From NCBI GenBank assembly GCA_041744735.1, contig JBGTKH010000664.1:1-14253 (forward strand): a stretch of DNA of 14,253 bases, written 5' to 3'. The translations under genes were made by a program, and so were the position numbers. This document shows positions 6,877-12,681 of the stretch, piece by piece; the first letter of the stretch is position 1, and every line of letters starts with the position of its first letter. The notes under the pieces were generated by a model. That model had not been told where the DNA came from. It saw only the letters and a list, made by a program, of their open reading frames with translations, and ran no database searches. This stretch comes from JBGTKH01 sp041744735. Lineage in GTDB: Bacteria; Planctomycetota; Planctomycetia; Pirellulales; Pirellulaceae.

Positions 6877-7779
6877 TTAGGACGGTCCTGGTGACGGGCG
6901 ACCGAGAATGTTAAGCAATTCGGCGCGCACGTCCGGGAGCTTTAGCCCCAGGTTCATCAGCACATGGGCGGCCACGCCGTCTCCCTCGCGCAGCAGTCCC
7001 AACAAGAGGTGCTCCGTCCCGACGTAGTCGTGTTTCAATTCTGCGGATTCTTCGAACGCGTATCGAAGCACCTGCTTCACCCGTGGCGTGTGCGGCAAGT
7101 TACCAAGGTGTACCTTTTCGGGACCGGATTGAATCAGCTGTTCCGTTTCGATGCGAACTTTTTGCAAATCCACATCCAAATTTTTCAATACGTTCGCCGC
7201 GACGCCGCTGCCGTCACGGATCAAACCCAGCAGCACGTGCTCGGTGCCAATGTACTCGTGCTGCAACCGATGGGCCTCTTGATCGGCAAGCTGCATGACT
7301 TTGCGCGCTTTGTCCGTTAACTTATCGTAGCCTTGGAGTCGGCTCCAGCGATCCTTCGCGTGCACCGAGTCGTTCGGAGAATCGCTGAGCGGTTCGCGTT
7401 TCGGCGATCTCACCCTGTCCCGCCCGACGTGCAGAATCGTGTACGACAGCAGCAGCGGCAGGAACAGGGCCAGCATGGTCCACAGCAGCGATTCCAGGAT
7501 GGCTTGCACTTGGTCCGACAAGCTGAAGATGATGGCCACATAATCGGACAGGACGTCGGAATCGGCTTTGTAGGTGACGGCCTTTGACAAAGCACCGGCC
7601 AACAGCACCAGCAGCACCACGCGCATCCAGAATCGCTCGATGTCACGGTTGCGAAAGATGGCTTGTAGGAAGTGGCCGAGCACGCCGCGGAGCATCCAGT
7701 AGACCAACACCGGAGCGCTCAGCCCGACGCCGAGCGAAAACAAATAGACCTGCACTTCGGGCGGCAGTCGATCGAACAT
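6877..7779 (-). CDS. Membrane-anchored protein with ClpC-type N-domain, no ATPase
   Basis: A 300-residue protein of two parts. Residues 1-120 are membrane-embedded, with hydrophobic segments at about 12-34, 52-68 and 95-118, then a positively charged connector (GRDRVRSPKREP). Residues 153-294 are a complete Clp N-domain of the ClpC kind: a double repeat with YIGTEHVLLGL (176-186) and YVGTEHLLLGL (252-262), each followed by GVAA-VL-NL. In ClpC this domain receives substrates, adaptor proteins and, in some bacteria, arginine-phosphorylated proteins, but it is normally followed by AAA+ modules, and here the protein simply ends. It could recruit or sequester Clp substrates or adaptors at the membrane, or dock ClpC (inference). 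Reverse-strand GGGAG lies upstream of the ATG at 7779. It is the first gene of a two-gene unit, with TAAATG to the next. Confidence 0.9.
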   Translation of the reverse strand: MFDRLPPEVQVYLFSLGVGLSAPVLVYWMLRGVLGHFLQAIFRNRDIERFWMRVVLLVLLAGALSKAVTYKADSDVLSDYVAIIFSLSDQVQAILESLLWTMLALFLPLLLSYTILHVGRDRVRSPKREPLSDSPNDSVHAKDRWSRLQGYDKLTDKARKVMQLADQEAHRLQHEYIGTEHVLLGLIRDGSGVAANVLKNLDVDLQKVRIETEQLIQSGPEKVHLGNLPHTPRVKQVLRYAFEESAELKHDYVGTEHLLLGLLREGDGVAAHVLMNLGLKLPDVRAELLNILGRPSPGPS

Positions 7780-7803
7780 GACAGCTCACTCCCACGCGCT
7801 CGC

Positions 7804-7833
7804 TTGAGCAATCACCGCGCGGCAACGTATAAT
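7804..7833 (+). promoter_or_regulatory. Sigma-70-like promoter for the DUF151 gene
   Basis: TTGAGC (7804-7809), an 18-base spacer and a perfect TATAAT (7828-7833), giving a start near 7840 and a leader of about 50 bases before the ATG at 7892. The reverse complement of the -10 region, GATTATAC, could also serve the divergent membrane-protein gene, whose ATG is 49 bases away. Confidence 0.6.
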
Positions 7834-7891
7834 CAAAACCAAGCGGGCGGACTTTCCATGATTCTAACATTTATCCTGTAGGGGTCGCGTC

Positions 7892-8293
7892 ATGCCGGTC
7901 CACATGCAGTTATCTCGGATCATAATCAGCGAAATCAACGAGCAGCAGGTCATCTATCTGAAGGAGGTCGAAGGGGATCGTCAGTTTCCGATTCTGATCG
8001 GAATCTTCGAGGCCACCAGCATCGACCGCCGCGTGAAGCATTATCCCTCGCCGCGGCCGCTCACGCACGATCTGTTGGTAAATGTGGTCGAATCGCTGGG
8101 GGCGGAGTTGGACAGCGTGGTGATCAGCGAGCTGCGCGACCACACGTACTTCGCCAAGCTGCGCGTGAAACAGGACGGCGAACTGATCGAAATCGACTCG
8201 CGCCCCTCCGACGCCATCGCCGTCGCCGTCACCTGCGACCCGCCGTTGCCGATCTACGTCGCGGAGGAGGTGTTGGAAGACGCGCTGGATTGA
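7892..8293 (+). CDS. Bifunctional nuclease family protein (DUF151/BFN)
   Basis: A 133-residue protein with the DUF151 pattern: an N-terminal strand (QLSRIIISEINEQQVIYLKE), then FPILIGIFEATSIDRR, RPLTHDLLVNVVESLGAELDSVVI, and the signature SRPSDAIAVAV with a following PPLPIYVAEEVLE. This is the bacterial bifunctional nuclease type described in Thermotoga and also related to plant BFN1 proteins with DNase/RNase activity. Biological substrates in bacteria are unsettled. Length is typical for the single-domain form (many relatives carry an extra UVR tail, absent here). The start ATG has AGGGG at 7880-7884. It is divergent from the membrane-ClpN gene, and 6 bases after its stop begins a 29-bp inverted repeat that probably ends transcription. 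Confidence 0.92.
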   Translation: MPVHMQLSRIIISEINEQQVIYLKEVEGDRQFPILIGIFEATSIDRRVKHYPSPRPLTHDLLVNVVESLGAELDSVVISELRDHTYFAKLRVKQDGELIEIDSRPSDAIAVAVTCDPPLPIYVAEEVLEDALD

Positions 8294-8298
8294 TGCCC

Positions 8299-8440
8299 TT
8301 TGGAGTGCGGCGACTCGTCGCCGCTTTCGGAATTTGGGATCGCGGACAAGTGCCGATCGCCGCCGAGTGTCCAAAGGACTCAACGTGTTTTGATCCCGTC
8401 CGAAATATCTAAAAGCGGCGACGAGTCGCCGCACTCCAAA
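8299..8440. repeat. 29-bp perfect inverted repeat filling the DUF151-lysC gap
   Basis: Left arm 8299-8327 and right arm 8412-8440 are exact reverse complements, starting TTTGGAGTGCGGCG and ending on CGCACTCCAAA. Each arm is itself nearly palindromic (GCGGCGACTCGTCGCCGC at 8307-8324, mirrored at 8415-8432), so each can fold as a 7-bp hairpin or pair with the other across 84 bases. It starts 6 bases after the DUF151 stop and ends 3 bases before the lysC stop, so it spans almost the whole convergent gap and could serve as a two-way terminator. It looks like a MITE or REP-like element; no transposase is present. Confidence 0.9.
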
Positions 8441-8443
8441 CGA

Positions 8444-10234
8444 CTATCGCAGCACGTCGGCGAAGGCTTTTTGCAGTTGAGCCAGCGCCTTCTCGCCCTG
8501 CGAGCCGTTGACAACCACATTCACGCGGACTTCGCTGGTGTTGATCATCTCGACGTTGATGCCCACCTCGGCCAGCGAGCGGAACATGCGGATGGCGACG
8601 CCCGTGTGGCTGCGCAGGCCGACGCCGGAAACGGAGAGTTTGGAAACCTGCGGGCTGCTGGTTACGGCGTGGCACTCGAACATCTCGGCCAATCGGTTGG
8701 CCACCGCGGCACTTTCGTCCAGCTTGGCTTGCGGCACGGTGAACGACAGGCTGGCTTGTCCCTCCACGCCGTTATAGCTTTGCACGATCATGTCCACGAA
8801 GATACCCGCCGCCGCGACTTCCTCGAACACTTTGGCCGCCACGCCGGGCACGTCGGGCACGCCGCTGATCGTGACGCGGGCTTGGGCGGCATCCAGCGCG
8901 ATGTCGTCGATCATCAACTCTTCCATGTCGACGCCTTGCAGATGAGCCACAACGTCAGCGGCGTCGGTGGCGGCGGGCGCTTGCGGTGTCGTGAGTGCGT
9001 CCGCTCCGGTACGTGTTGGCGGTTCGCGGTCCAATTCGAAGGCCTGGTGCACGGCGCGGAGAGCGCGTTGAGCTTCGTCGCGCTCGATGAGCACCGAGAT
9101 TTTGATTTCGCTCGTGGTGATCATCTGGATGTTGATGCCTTCGTTGGCCAGAGCGCGGAACATGCGATCGGCGACGCCGGTCTGCCGAGCCATGCCGACG
9201 CCGACCACCGAAACCTTGGCCACGTTGTCGTCGGCAGTAATGCCATCGGTGCCGATGATCGCGGCGGCTTCGCGGACCGCTTCGAGCGTCACGTCCAATT
9301 CGCCGCGCGGCACCGTGAAGGAGATGTCAGCCTTGCCCTCTTCCGCCACATTCTGCACGATCATGTCGACGGTAATGTTGCGGTCGGCGATTCGCGAGAA
9401 CAGTTCCAGACTCGCGCCCGGCACATCGGGAACGCCCAGCACGCTGATCCGCGCCTCGTCTTTGGTGACGGTACAGCCGCAGACCGCTTGACTGGGCGAT
9501 TCGGGCTCGGCCACGATCATCGTGCCGGGAACGTCGGTCAAGCTGCTGCGCACGTGGATCGCGACGCCGTACTTCTTTGCGAATTCGATCGAGCGGCTGT
9601 GCATCACGCCGGCCCCGAGGCTGGCCAGTTCGAGCATTTCGTCGTAGCTGATCTGGCTGGCGCGGCGCGCCTCGGGAACCACGCGCGGATCGGTCGTGTA
9701 AATGCCGTCGACGTCCGTGTAGATTTCACAGGCGTTGGCCCGCAGCACGGCGGCCAGTGCCACCGCGGTCGTGTCGCTGCCGCCGCGGCCTAGCGTGGTG
9801 ATGTTGAAATCTTCGTCGATCCCTTGAAAGCCGGCCGCGATCACGATGTTGCCGGCGTCCAGCAGCCGCTGCATCCGCTCGGTGGTGATCGACTTGATGC
9901 GAGCCTTCGTGTGCCGGCTGTCCGTGCGAATGCCGATTTGGCCGCCGGTCAAGCTGACCGCCTTGTGGCCCAGCGAGTGAATCGCCATCGCCATCAGCGC
10001 GACGCTCACTTGTTCACCGGTCGAGAGCAGCATGTCCATCTCGCGAGCCGGCGGGCGTTCGGTCAACTCTTTGGCCAAGTCCACCAACACGTCGGTCGTG
10101 TGGCCCATCGCACTAACGACCATCACGACTTGATTTCCTTCGTTGTGAGCGCGGATCGCCTTGCGAGCCGCGGCCAAAATCTTTTCGCTGTTGGCGACGC
10201 TCGTGCCGCCGAATTTCTGAACGATTAAGGGCAT
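8444..10234 (-). CDS. lysC: Aspartate kinase with duplicated ACT regulatory domains
   Basis: A 596-residue aspartokinase, which phosphorylates L-aspartate with ATP as the entry step to lysine, threonine, methionine and (in many bacteria) diaminopimelate. Signature residues in order: KFGGTS (7-12), FNITTLGRGGSDTTA (143-157) and TDVDGIYTTDP (173-183). The regulatory part is doubled: an ACT pair at about 261-400, a 50-residue Ala/Pro/Thr-rich linker, and a second pair at about 452-595. The two pairs share the same strings, such as GVPDVPG, then HTGVA/QTGVA-RMF-LA-GIN and TSE. Four-ACT aspartokinases of about 600 residues are known in cyanobacteria; simple forms have about 400. No clear Shine-Dalgarno lies before the ATG at 10234. 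The + strand repeat abuts its stop. Confidence 0.95.
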   Translation of the reverse strand: MPLIVQKFGGTSVANSEKILAAARKAIRAHNEGNQVVMVVSAMGHTTDVLVDLAKELTERPPAREMDMLLSTGEQVSVALMAMAIHSLGHKAVSLTGGQIGIRTDSRHTKARIKSITTERMQRLLDAGNIVIAAGFQGIDEDFNITTLGRGGSDTTAVALAAVLRANACEIYTDVDGIYTTDPRVVPEARRASQISYDEMLELASLGAGVMHSRSIEFAKKYGVAIHVRSSLTDVPGTMIVAEPESPSQAVCGCTVTKDEARISVLGVPDVPGASLELFSRIADRNITVDMIVQNVAEEGKADISFTVPRGELDVTLEAVREAAAIIGTDGITADDNVAKVSVVGVGMARQTGVADRMFRALANEGINIQMITTSEIKISVLIERDEAQRALRAVHQAFELDREPPTRTGADALTTPQAPAATDAADVVAHLQGVDMEELMIDDIALDAAQARVTISGVPDVPGVAAKVFEEVAAAGIFVDMIVQSYNGVEGQASLSFTVPQAKLDESAAVANRLAEMFECHAVTSSPQVSKLSVSGVGLRSHTGVAIRMFRSLAEVGINVEMINTSEVRVNVVVNGSQGEKALAQLQKAFADVLR

Positions 10235-10261
10235 GTCAGTGGTCCGTGATTAGTAGTAGCT

Positions 10262-10296
10262 GTCAGCATTCAGCGGTCAGCATTCAGCGGTCAGCA
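10262..10296. repeat. 14-bp tandem repeat, two and a half copies
   Basis: GTCAGCATTCAGCG at 10262-10275 and again at 10276-10289, then GTCAGCA at 10290-10296. This lies in the gap between lysC and the ApgM-like gene, 28 bases upstream of the lysC start (minus strand), next to the cloverleaf-like repeat. Confidence 0.75.
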
Positions 10297-10305
10297 GTAT
10301 CGGTT

Positions 10306-10364
10306 TGGCGAACGTGGGGCGTTAGTCCCACGGTGACCAGCGGGCTTACGCCCGCCGTTCGCCA
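10306..10364. repeat. Cloverleaf-like REP element with three stems
   Basis: Outer arms TGGCGAACG (10306-10314) and CGTTCGCCA (10356-10364) are exact reverse complements. Inside are two smaller stems: GTGGG/CCCAC (10314-10318 with 10327-10331) and GCGGGC-TTAC-GCCCGC (10340-10355). The result is a compact three-way fold typical of intergenic REP-type repeats. It lies between two minus-strand genes, so transcripts across it would be structured. Confidence 0.8.
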
Positions 10365-10387
10365 GGACGAGCGGCCGTATGCGTTTT

Positions 10388-11587
10388 CTATTTCAAGAAG
10401 TAGCTCATCAATCGCCAACCTTCGTCGAACGTCAGGCCCGATGCGGCGGCGGAGATTTCGTCGTAGCTTGTTTGCGAATCCGCGGCCACGCCCGCTCCGC
10501 AGATCGCGAAGGGCACGCGGCCGTGACTGTGGGTTTTGGTGCGAATCGGCGTTGGGTGGTCGGGCGAGACCAGAATGCGATAGTTGCCTTGCGATCGCAG
10601 CGCATCGTGCAGCGGGCGGACGATGTGGCGGTCGATTTCTTCGAGTGCCTTGATCTTCGCCGCCGCGTTGCCTTCGTGCGACGCTTCGTCGGGCGCTTCG
10701 ATGTGCACGCAGATGATGTCCGTCGTCGAAATCGCTTCGACGGCGTAGCGGCCCTTCGCGGCGTAGTCCGTATCCAAGTAACCGGTTGCGCCGGGCACTT
10801 CGATACACTGCCAGCCGATCAGTTTCGCCAAGCCTCGCAGCAAGTCCACCGCTGTGATCATCTTGCCCGACTTGCCGTGCAGCTCGGCGAAAGGCTTCAG
10901 CCGCGGCGTCCTTCCGAGGCCCCACAGCCAGACATTCGTCGCGGGGCGTTTGCCGCTCTTGGCGCGAGCAACGTTGACCGGGTGGTCGGCGAAGACCGCG
11001 GCGCTGTGATGCATTAGGTCATTCAGCAAATCGCTGCCTGGACCGCGCGGGTAATCGTCGGCCACCGACTTGTCCGTTAAATCGTGCGGTGGAGTTGCAC
11101 GGGTGTCGATCGAAAACGGCGCGTGCTGCTTCGCACCGCGATAAATCAGCAGATTGCGGTAACTGACGCCGGCGACGAATTCCAAATGGTCGCTGCCCAA
11201 CTCGGTCTGAGCGGTTCTAAGTAAGTCTGTGGCTTCCGCCGTCGAAATGTGCCCGGCGGTAAAGTCCCGCATCGTCTGCTCTTCAATCGTGACCAGGTTG
11301 CAACGGATCGCCCAGTCGTCCGGCCCCAGCTTGATGCCCTGCGCGGCAGCTTCCAGCGGTGCTCGGCCGGTGAAGTGGGCCAGCGGATCATAGCCCAGCA
11401 AACTCAAATTGGCCACGTCCGAACCGGGCGGCAAATGAGGCGGCACGTTGTTGGCTGCGCCGACCACTCCGGCCGCGGCGACCTCGTCCATCGCCGGCGT
11501 GTGGGCGGCTTGCAGCGGTGTCTTGCCCCCCAGCGACTCCTGCGGCTCGTCGGCACAGCCGTCCGGAATAATGATGGCGTATTTCAT
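10388..11587 (-). CDS. ApgM-like cofactor-independent phosphomutase, possible homoserine kinase
   Basis: A 399-residue protein of the cofactor-independent phosphoglycerate mutase/alkaline phosphatase superfamily, archaeal (ApgM) branch. Visible metal and active-site residues: IIPDGCAD (metal Asp at 9), PPGSDVANLSLLGYDP (phosphorylated Ser at 56), VHIEAPDEASHEG and VSPDHPTP. It is a phosphotransferase interconverting phosphoglycerates, or, by the TIGR02535 proposal, an alternative homoserine kinase for threonine synthesis. The neighbouring lysC on the same strand supports the second reading. Start: the ATG at 11587 gives the family N-terminus; the longer frame to 11641 would lie above the promoter. 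There is no Shine-Dalgarno, and the -10 ends only 9 bases before the ATG. No symbol is given because the true reaction is open. Confidence 0.85.
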   Translation of the reverse strand: MKYAIIIPDGCADEPQESLGGKTPLQAAHTPAMDEVAAAGVVGAANNVPPHLPPGSDVANLSLLGYDPLAHFTGRAPLEAAAQGIKLGPDDWAIRCNLVTIEEQTMRDFTAGHISTAEATDLLRTAQTELGSDHLEFVAGVSYRNLLIYRGAKQHAPFSIDTRATPPHDLTDKSVADDYPRGPGSDLLNDLMHHSAAVFADHPVNVARAKSGKRPATNVWLWGLGRTPRLKPFAELHGKSGKMITAVDLLRGLAKLIGWQCIEVPGATGYLDTDYAAKGRYAVEAISTTDIICVHIEAPDEASHEGNAAAKIKALEEIDRHIVRPLHDALRSQGNYRILVSPDHPTPIRTKTHSHGRVPFAICGAGVAADSQTSYDEISAAASGLTFDEGWRLMSYFLK

Positions 11588-11596
11588 AGCGTTTAC

Positions 11597-11602
11597 GTTA
11601 TA
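11597..11602 (-). promoter_or_regulatory. Putative -10 box of the ApgM-like gene
   Basis: TATAAC on the minus strand, ending 9 bases before the ATG at 11587. The expected start of transcription is about 3 bases before the ATG, which would make a nearly leaderless mRNA. No clear -35. Confidence 0.45.
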
Positions 11603-11686
11603 CACTTTTGCGACCGATTCGCTACGGCCTTGGTCAGCCAATAGAGACTCTGGAAACGGCGGGGCGATCTACTCCCATAGCCATCC

Positions 11687-11776
11687 TCGTTTAACCCGTA
11701 GCCGCAGGCGAGGGTATCTGCGGCAGCAGGCTCGGCCTCGTCGGAACTACCTCGCCTGCGGCTACGGGTTAAACGA
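11687..11776. repeat. 27-bp perfect inverted repeat upstream of trpF
   Basis: Arms 11687-11713 (TCGTTTAACCCGTAGCCGCA...) and 11750-11776 are exact reverse complements with a 36-base spacer, giving a 90-base element. It lies in the divergent gap between the ApgM-like gene and trpF, and its right edge is 22 bases from the trpF -10. It resembles non-autonomous MITE-like repeats. Confidence 0.9.
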
Positions 11777-11798
11777 AGAGCCGGGCGAGACCGTCGCG

Positions 11799-11804
11799 TA
11801 TAAT
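11799..11804 (+). promoter_or_regulatory. Putative -10 box of trpF
   Basis: TATAAT followed by GCAG, 28 bases before the GTG at 11832. The -35 region (GAAGAG) is poor. Predicted leader about 20 bases. Confidence 0.5.
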
Positions 11805-11831
11805 GCAGGTTAGTGAAAGGAGACTTTTCTC

Positions 11832-12503
11832 GTGTTTCGCATCAAAATCTGCGGCATCACTCGCGAAGACGACGCTCGCGTGACGGCTCAGGCCGGTGCG
11901 GACGCCGTGGGGCTGAATTTTTACGCGAAGAGTCCGCGGTTTGTGGAACTCGATCAGGCCCGGCGGATCGTCGCGGCGTTACCCACGTCGGTTACTAAAG
12001 TGGGAGTGTTTGTGAACGCCCCGCCCGACGAAGTCGCCAGTACATTCGACGAACTTGGGCTGGATTACGTGCAGTTACACGGCGACGAGCCGGCGGAGAT
12101 GCTGGCGGACCTTGGCTCGCGGCCGGTCATTCGGGCCTTTCGATTTGGGCCGGCCGAAATGGAGCCCGTCAATTGCTTCCTCGATCAATGCCGGCAAATC
12201 GGTTGCCTTCCCGCAGCAGTTCTCATCGACGCCTTTCAACCAGGTCAATACGGCGGCACAGGCCAAGTAGCGGATTGGCATGCTGTCGCAGGTTGGCATC
12301 AGCAGAAGACTGGCGTTTGCTTAATACTCGCCGGTGGGCTCACGCCGTCCAACGTCACCCAGGCGATTGCCGCGGCACGGCCAATGGCAGTGGACACGGC
12401 CAGCGGCGTTGAATGGAGCCCCGGACAAAAGGATGAGGGCCTCGTGCGAGAATTTGTCATCGCTGCACAGGCCGCACTCGCGAAACTGACTGCCGGTGGC
12501 TGA
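11832..12503 (+). CDS. trpF: Phosphoribosylanthranilate isomerase
   Basis: A 223-residue (beta/alpha)8 barrel enzyme of tryptophan synthesis that converts N-(5-phosphoribosyl)anthranilate to the carboxyphenylamino-deoxyribulose phosphate, in the cytoplasm. The catalytic Cys is in KICGIT (Cys7) and the catalytic Asp in LIDAFQPGQYGGTG (Asp133); the phosphate-binding end GGLTPSNV and DTASGVEWSPGQKD are present. Length is typical. The GTG at 11832 is chosen for its AAAGGAGA at 11816-11823 and because MFRIKICGIT is the expected N-terminus. It is not beside other trp genes and is probably transcribed alone from the TATAAT upstream. The stop at 12503 is followed by a 178-base gap holding the ahcY promoter and a long inverted repeat. 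Confidence 0.95.
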   Translation: MFRIKICGITREDDARVTAQAGADAVGLNFYAKSPRFVELDQARRIVAALPTSVTKVGVFVNAPPDEVASTFDELGLDYVQLHGDEPAEMLADLGSRPVIRAFRFGPAEMEPVNCFLDQCRQIGCLPAAVLIDAFQPGQYGGTGQVADWHAVAGWHQQKTGVCLILAGGLTPSNVTQAIAAARPMAVDTASGVEWSPGQKDEGLVREFVIAAQAALAKLTAGG

Positions 12504-12520
12504 TGACTGCCAGTTCCGGG

Positions 12521-12550
12521 TTGCCCAAACATGGGGTTGCAACCTATGAT
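12521..12550 (+). promoter_or_regulatory. Candidate ahcY promoter
   Basis: TTGCCC (12521-12526), an 18-base spacer and TATGAT (12545-12550); transcript start near 12557. If real, the 5' leader is about 125 bases and includes the 28-bp inverted repeat. Confidence 0.4.
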
Positions 12551-12583
12551 ACGCGGCTGACGAAGATACGGCGTGATGGACTT

Positions 12584-12660
12584 CCCGCGGATGACATGGT
12601 GGTCCCACGGACGAAACGAACTTGGCCCTTTATCCGTGGGACCACCATGTCATCCGTGGG
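12584..12660. repeat. 28-bp inverted repeat in the ahcY leader
   Basis: Arms 12584-12611 and 12633-12660 are reverse complements with a single mismatch (a CGCGG/CGTGG difference near the outer end), separated by 21 bases. As RNA it would form a 27-pair hairpin ending 8 bases before the AAAGGAG ribosome binding site of ahcY. It is most likely a repeat-element insertion; a regulatory role is possible. Confidence 0.85.
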
Positions 12661-12681
12661 CATACTGTAAAGGAGACTTTC

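Noticed and set aside
8294..8443. CRISPR-like array
   Set aside because: Only two repeat units, in inverted orientation, without spacers or cas genes; it is an inverted-repeat element.
8300..9793. A 497-codon open frame on the + strand opposite lysC
   Set aside because: Its composition (very rich in His, Asp, Val, Gly, Arg) is that of an antisense frame of a high-GC gene, and the minus strand encodes an unmistakable aspartate kinase. It also starts inside the inverted repeat.
11588..11641. Longer N-terminus for the ApgM-like protein
   Set aside because: The extra residues are not family-like and the segment contains the likely promoter.
12504..12681. A possible SAH riboswitch upstream of ahcY
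   Set aside because: The leader is mainly taken up by a simple 28-bp inverted repeat; I could not find the conserved core or pseudoknot pattern of known SAH riboswitches.
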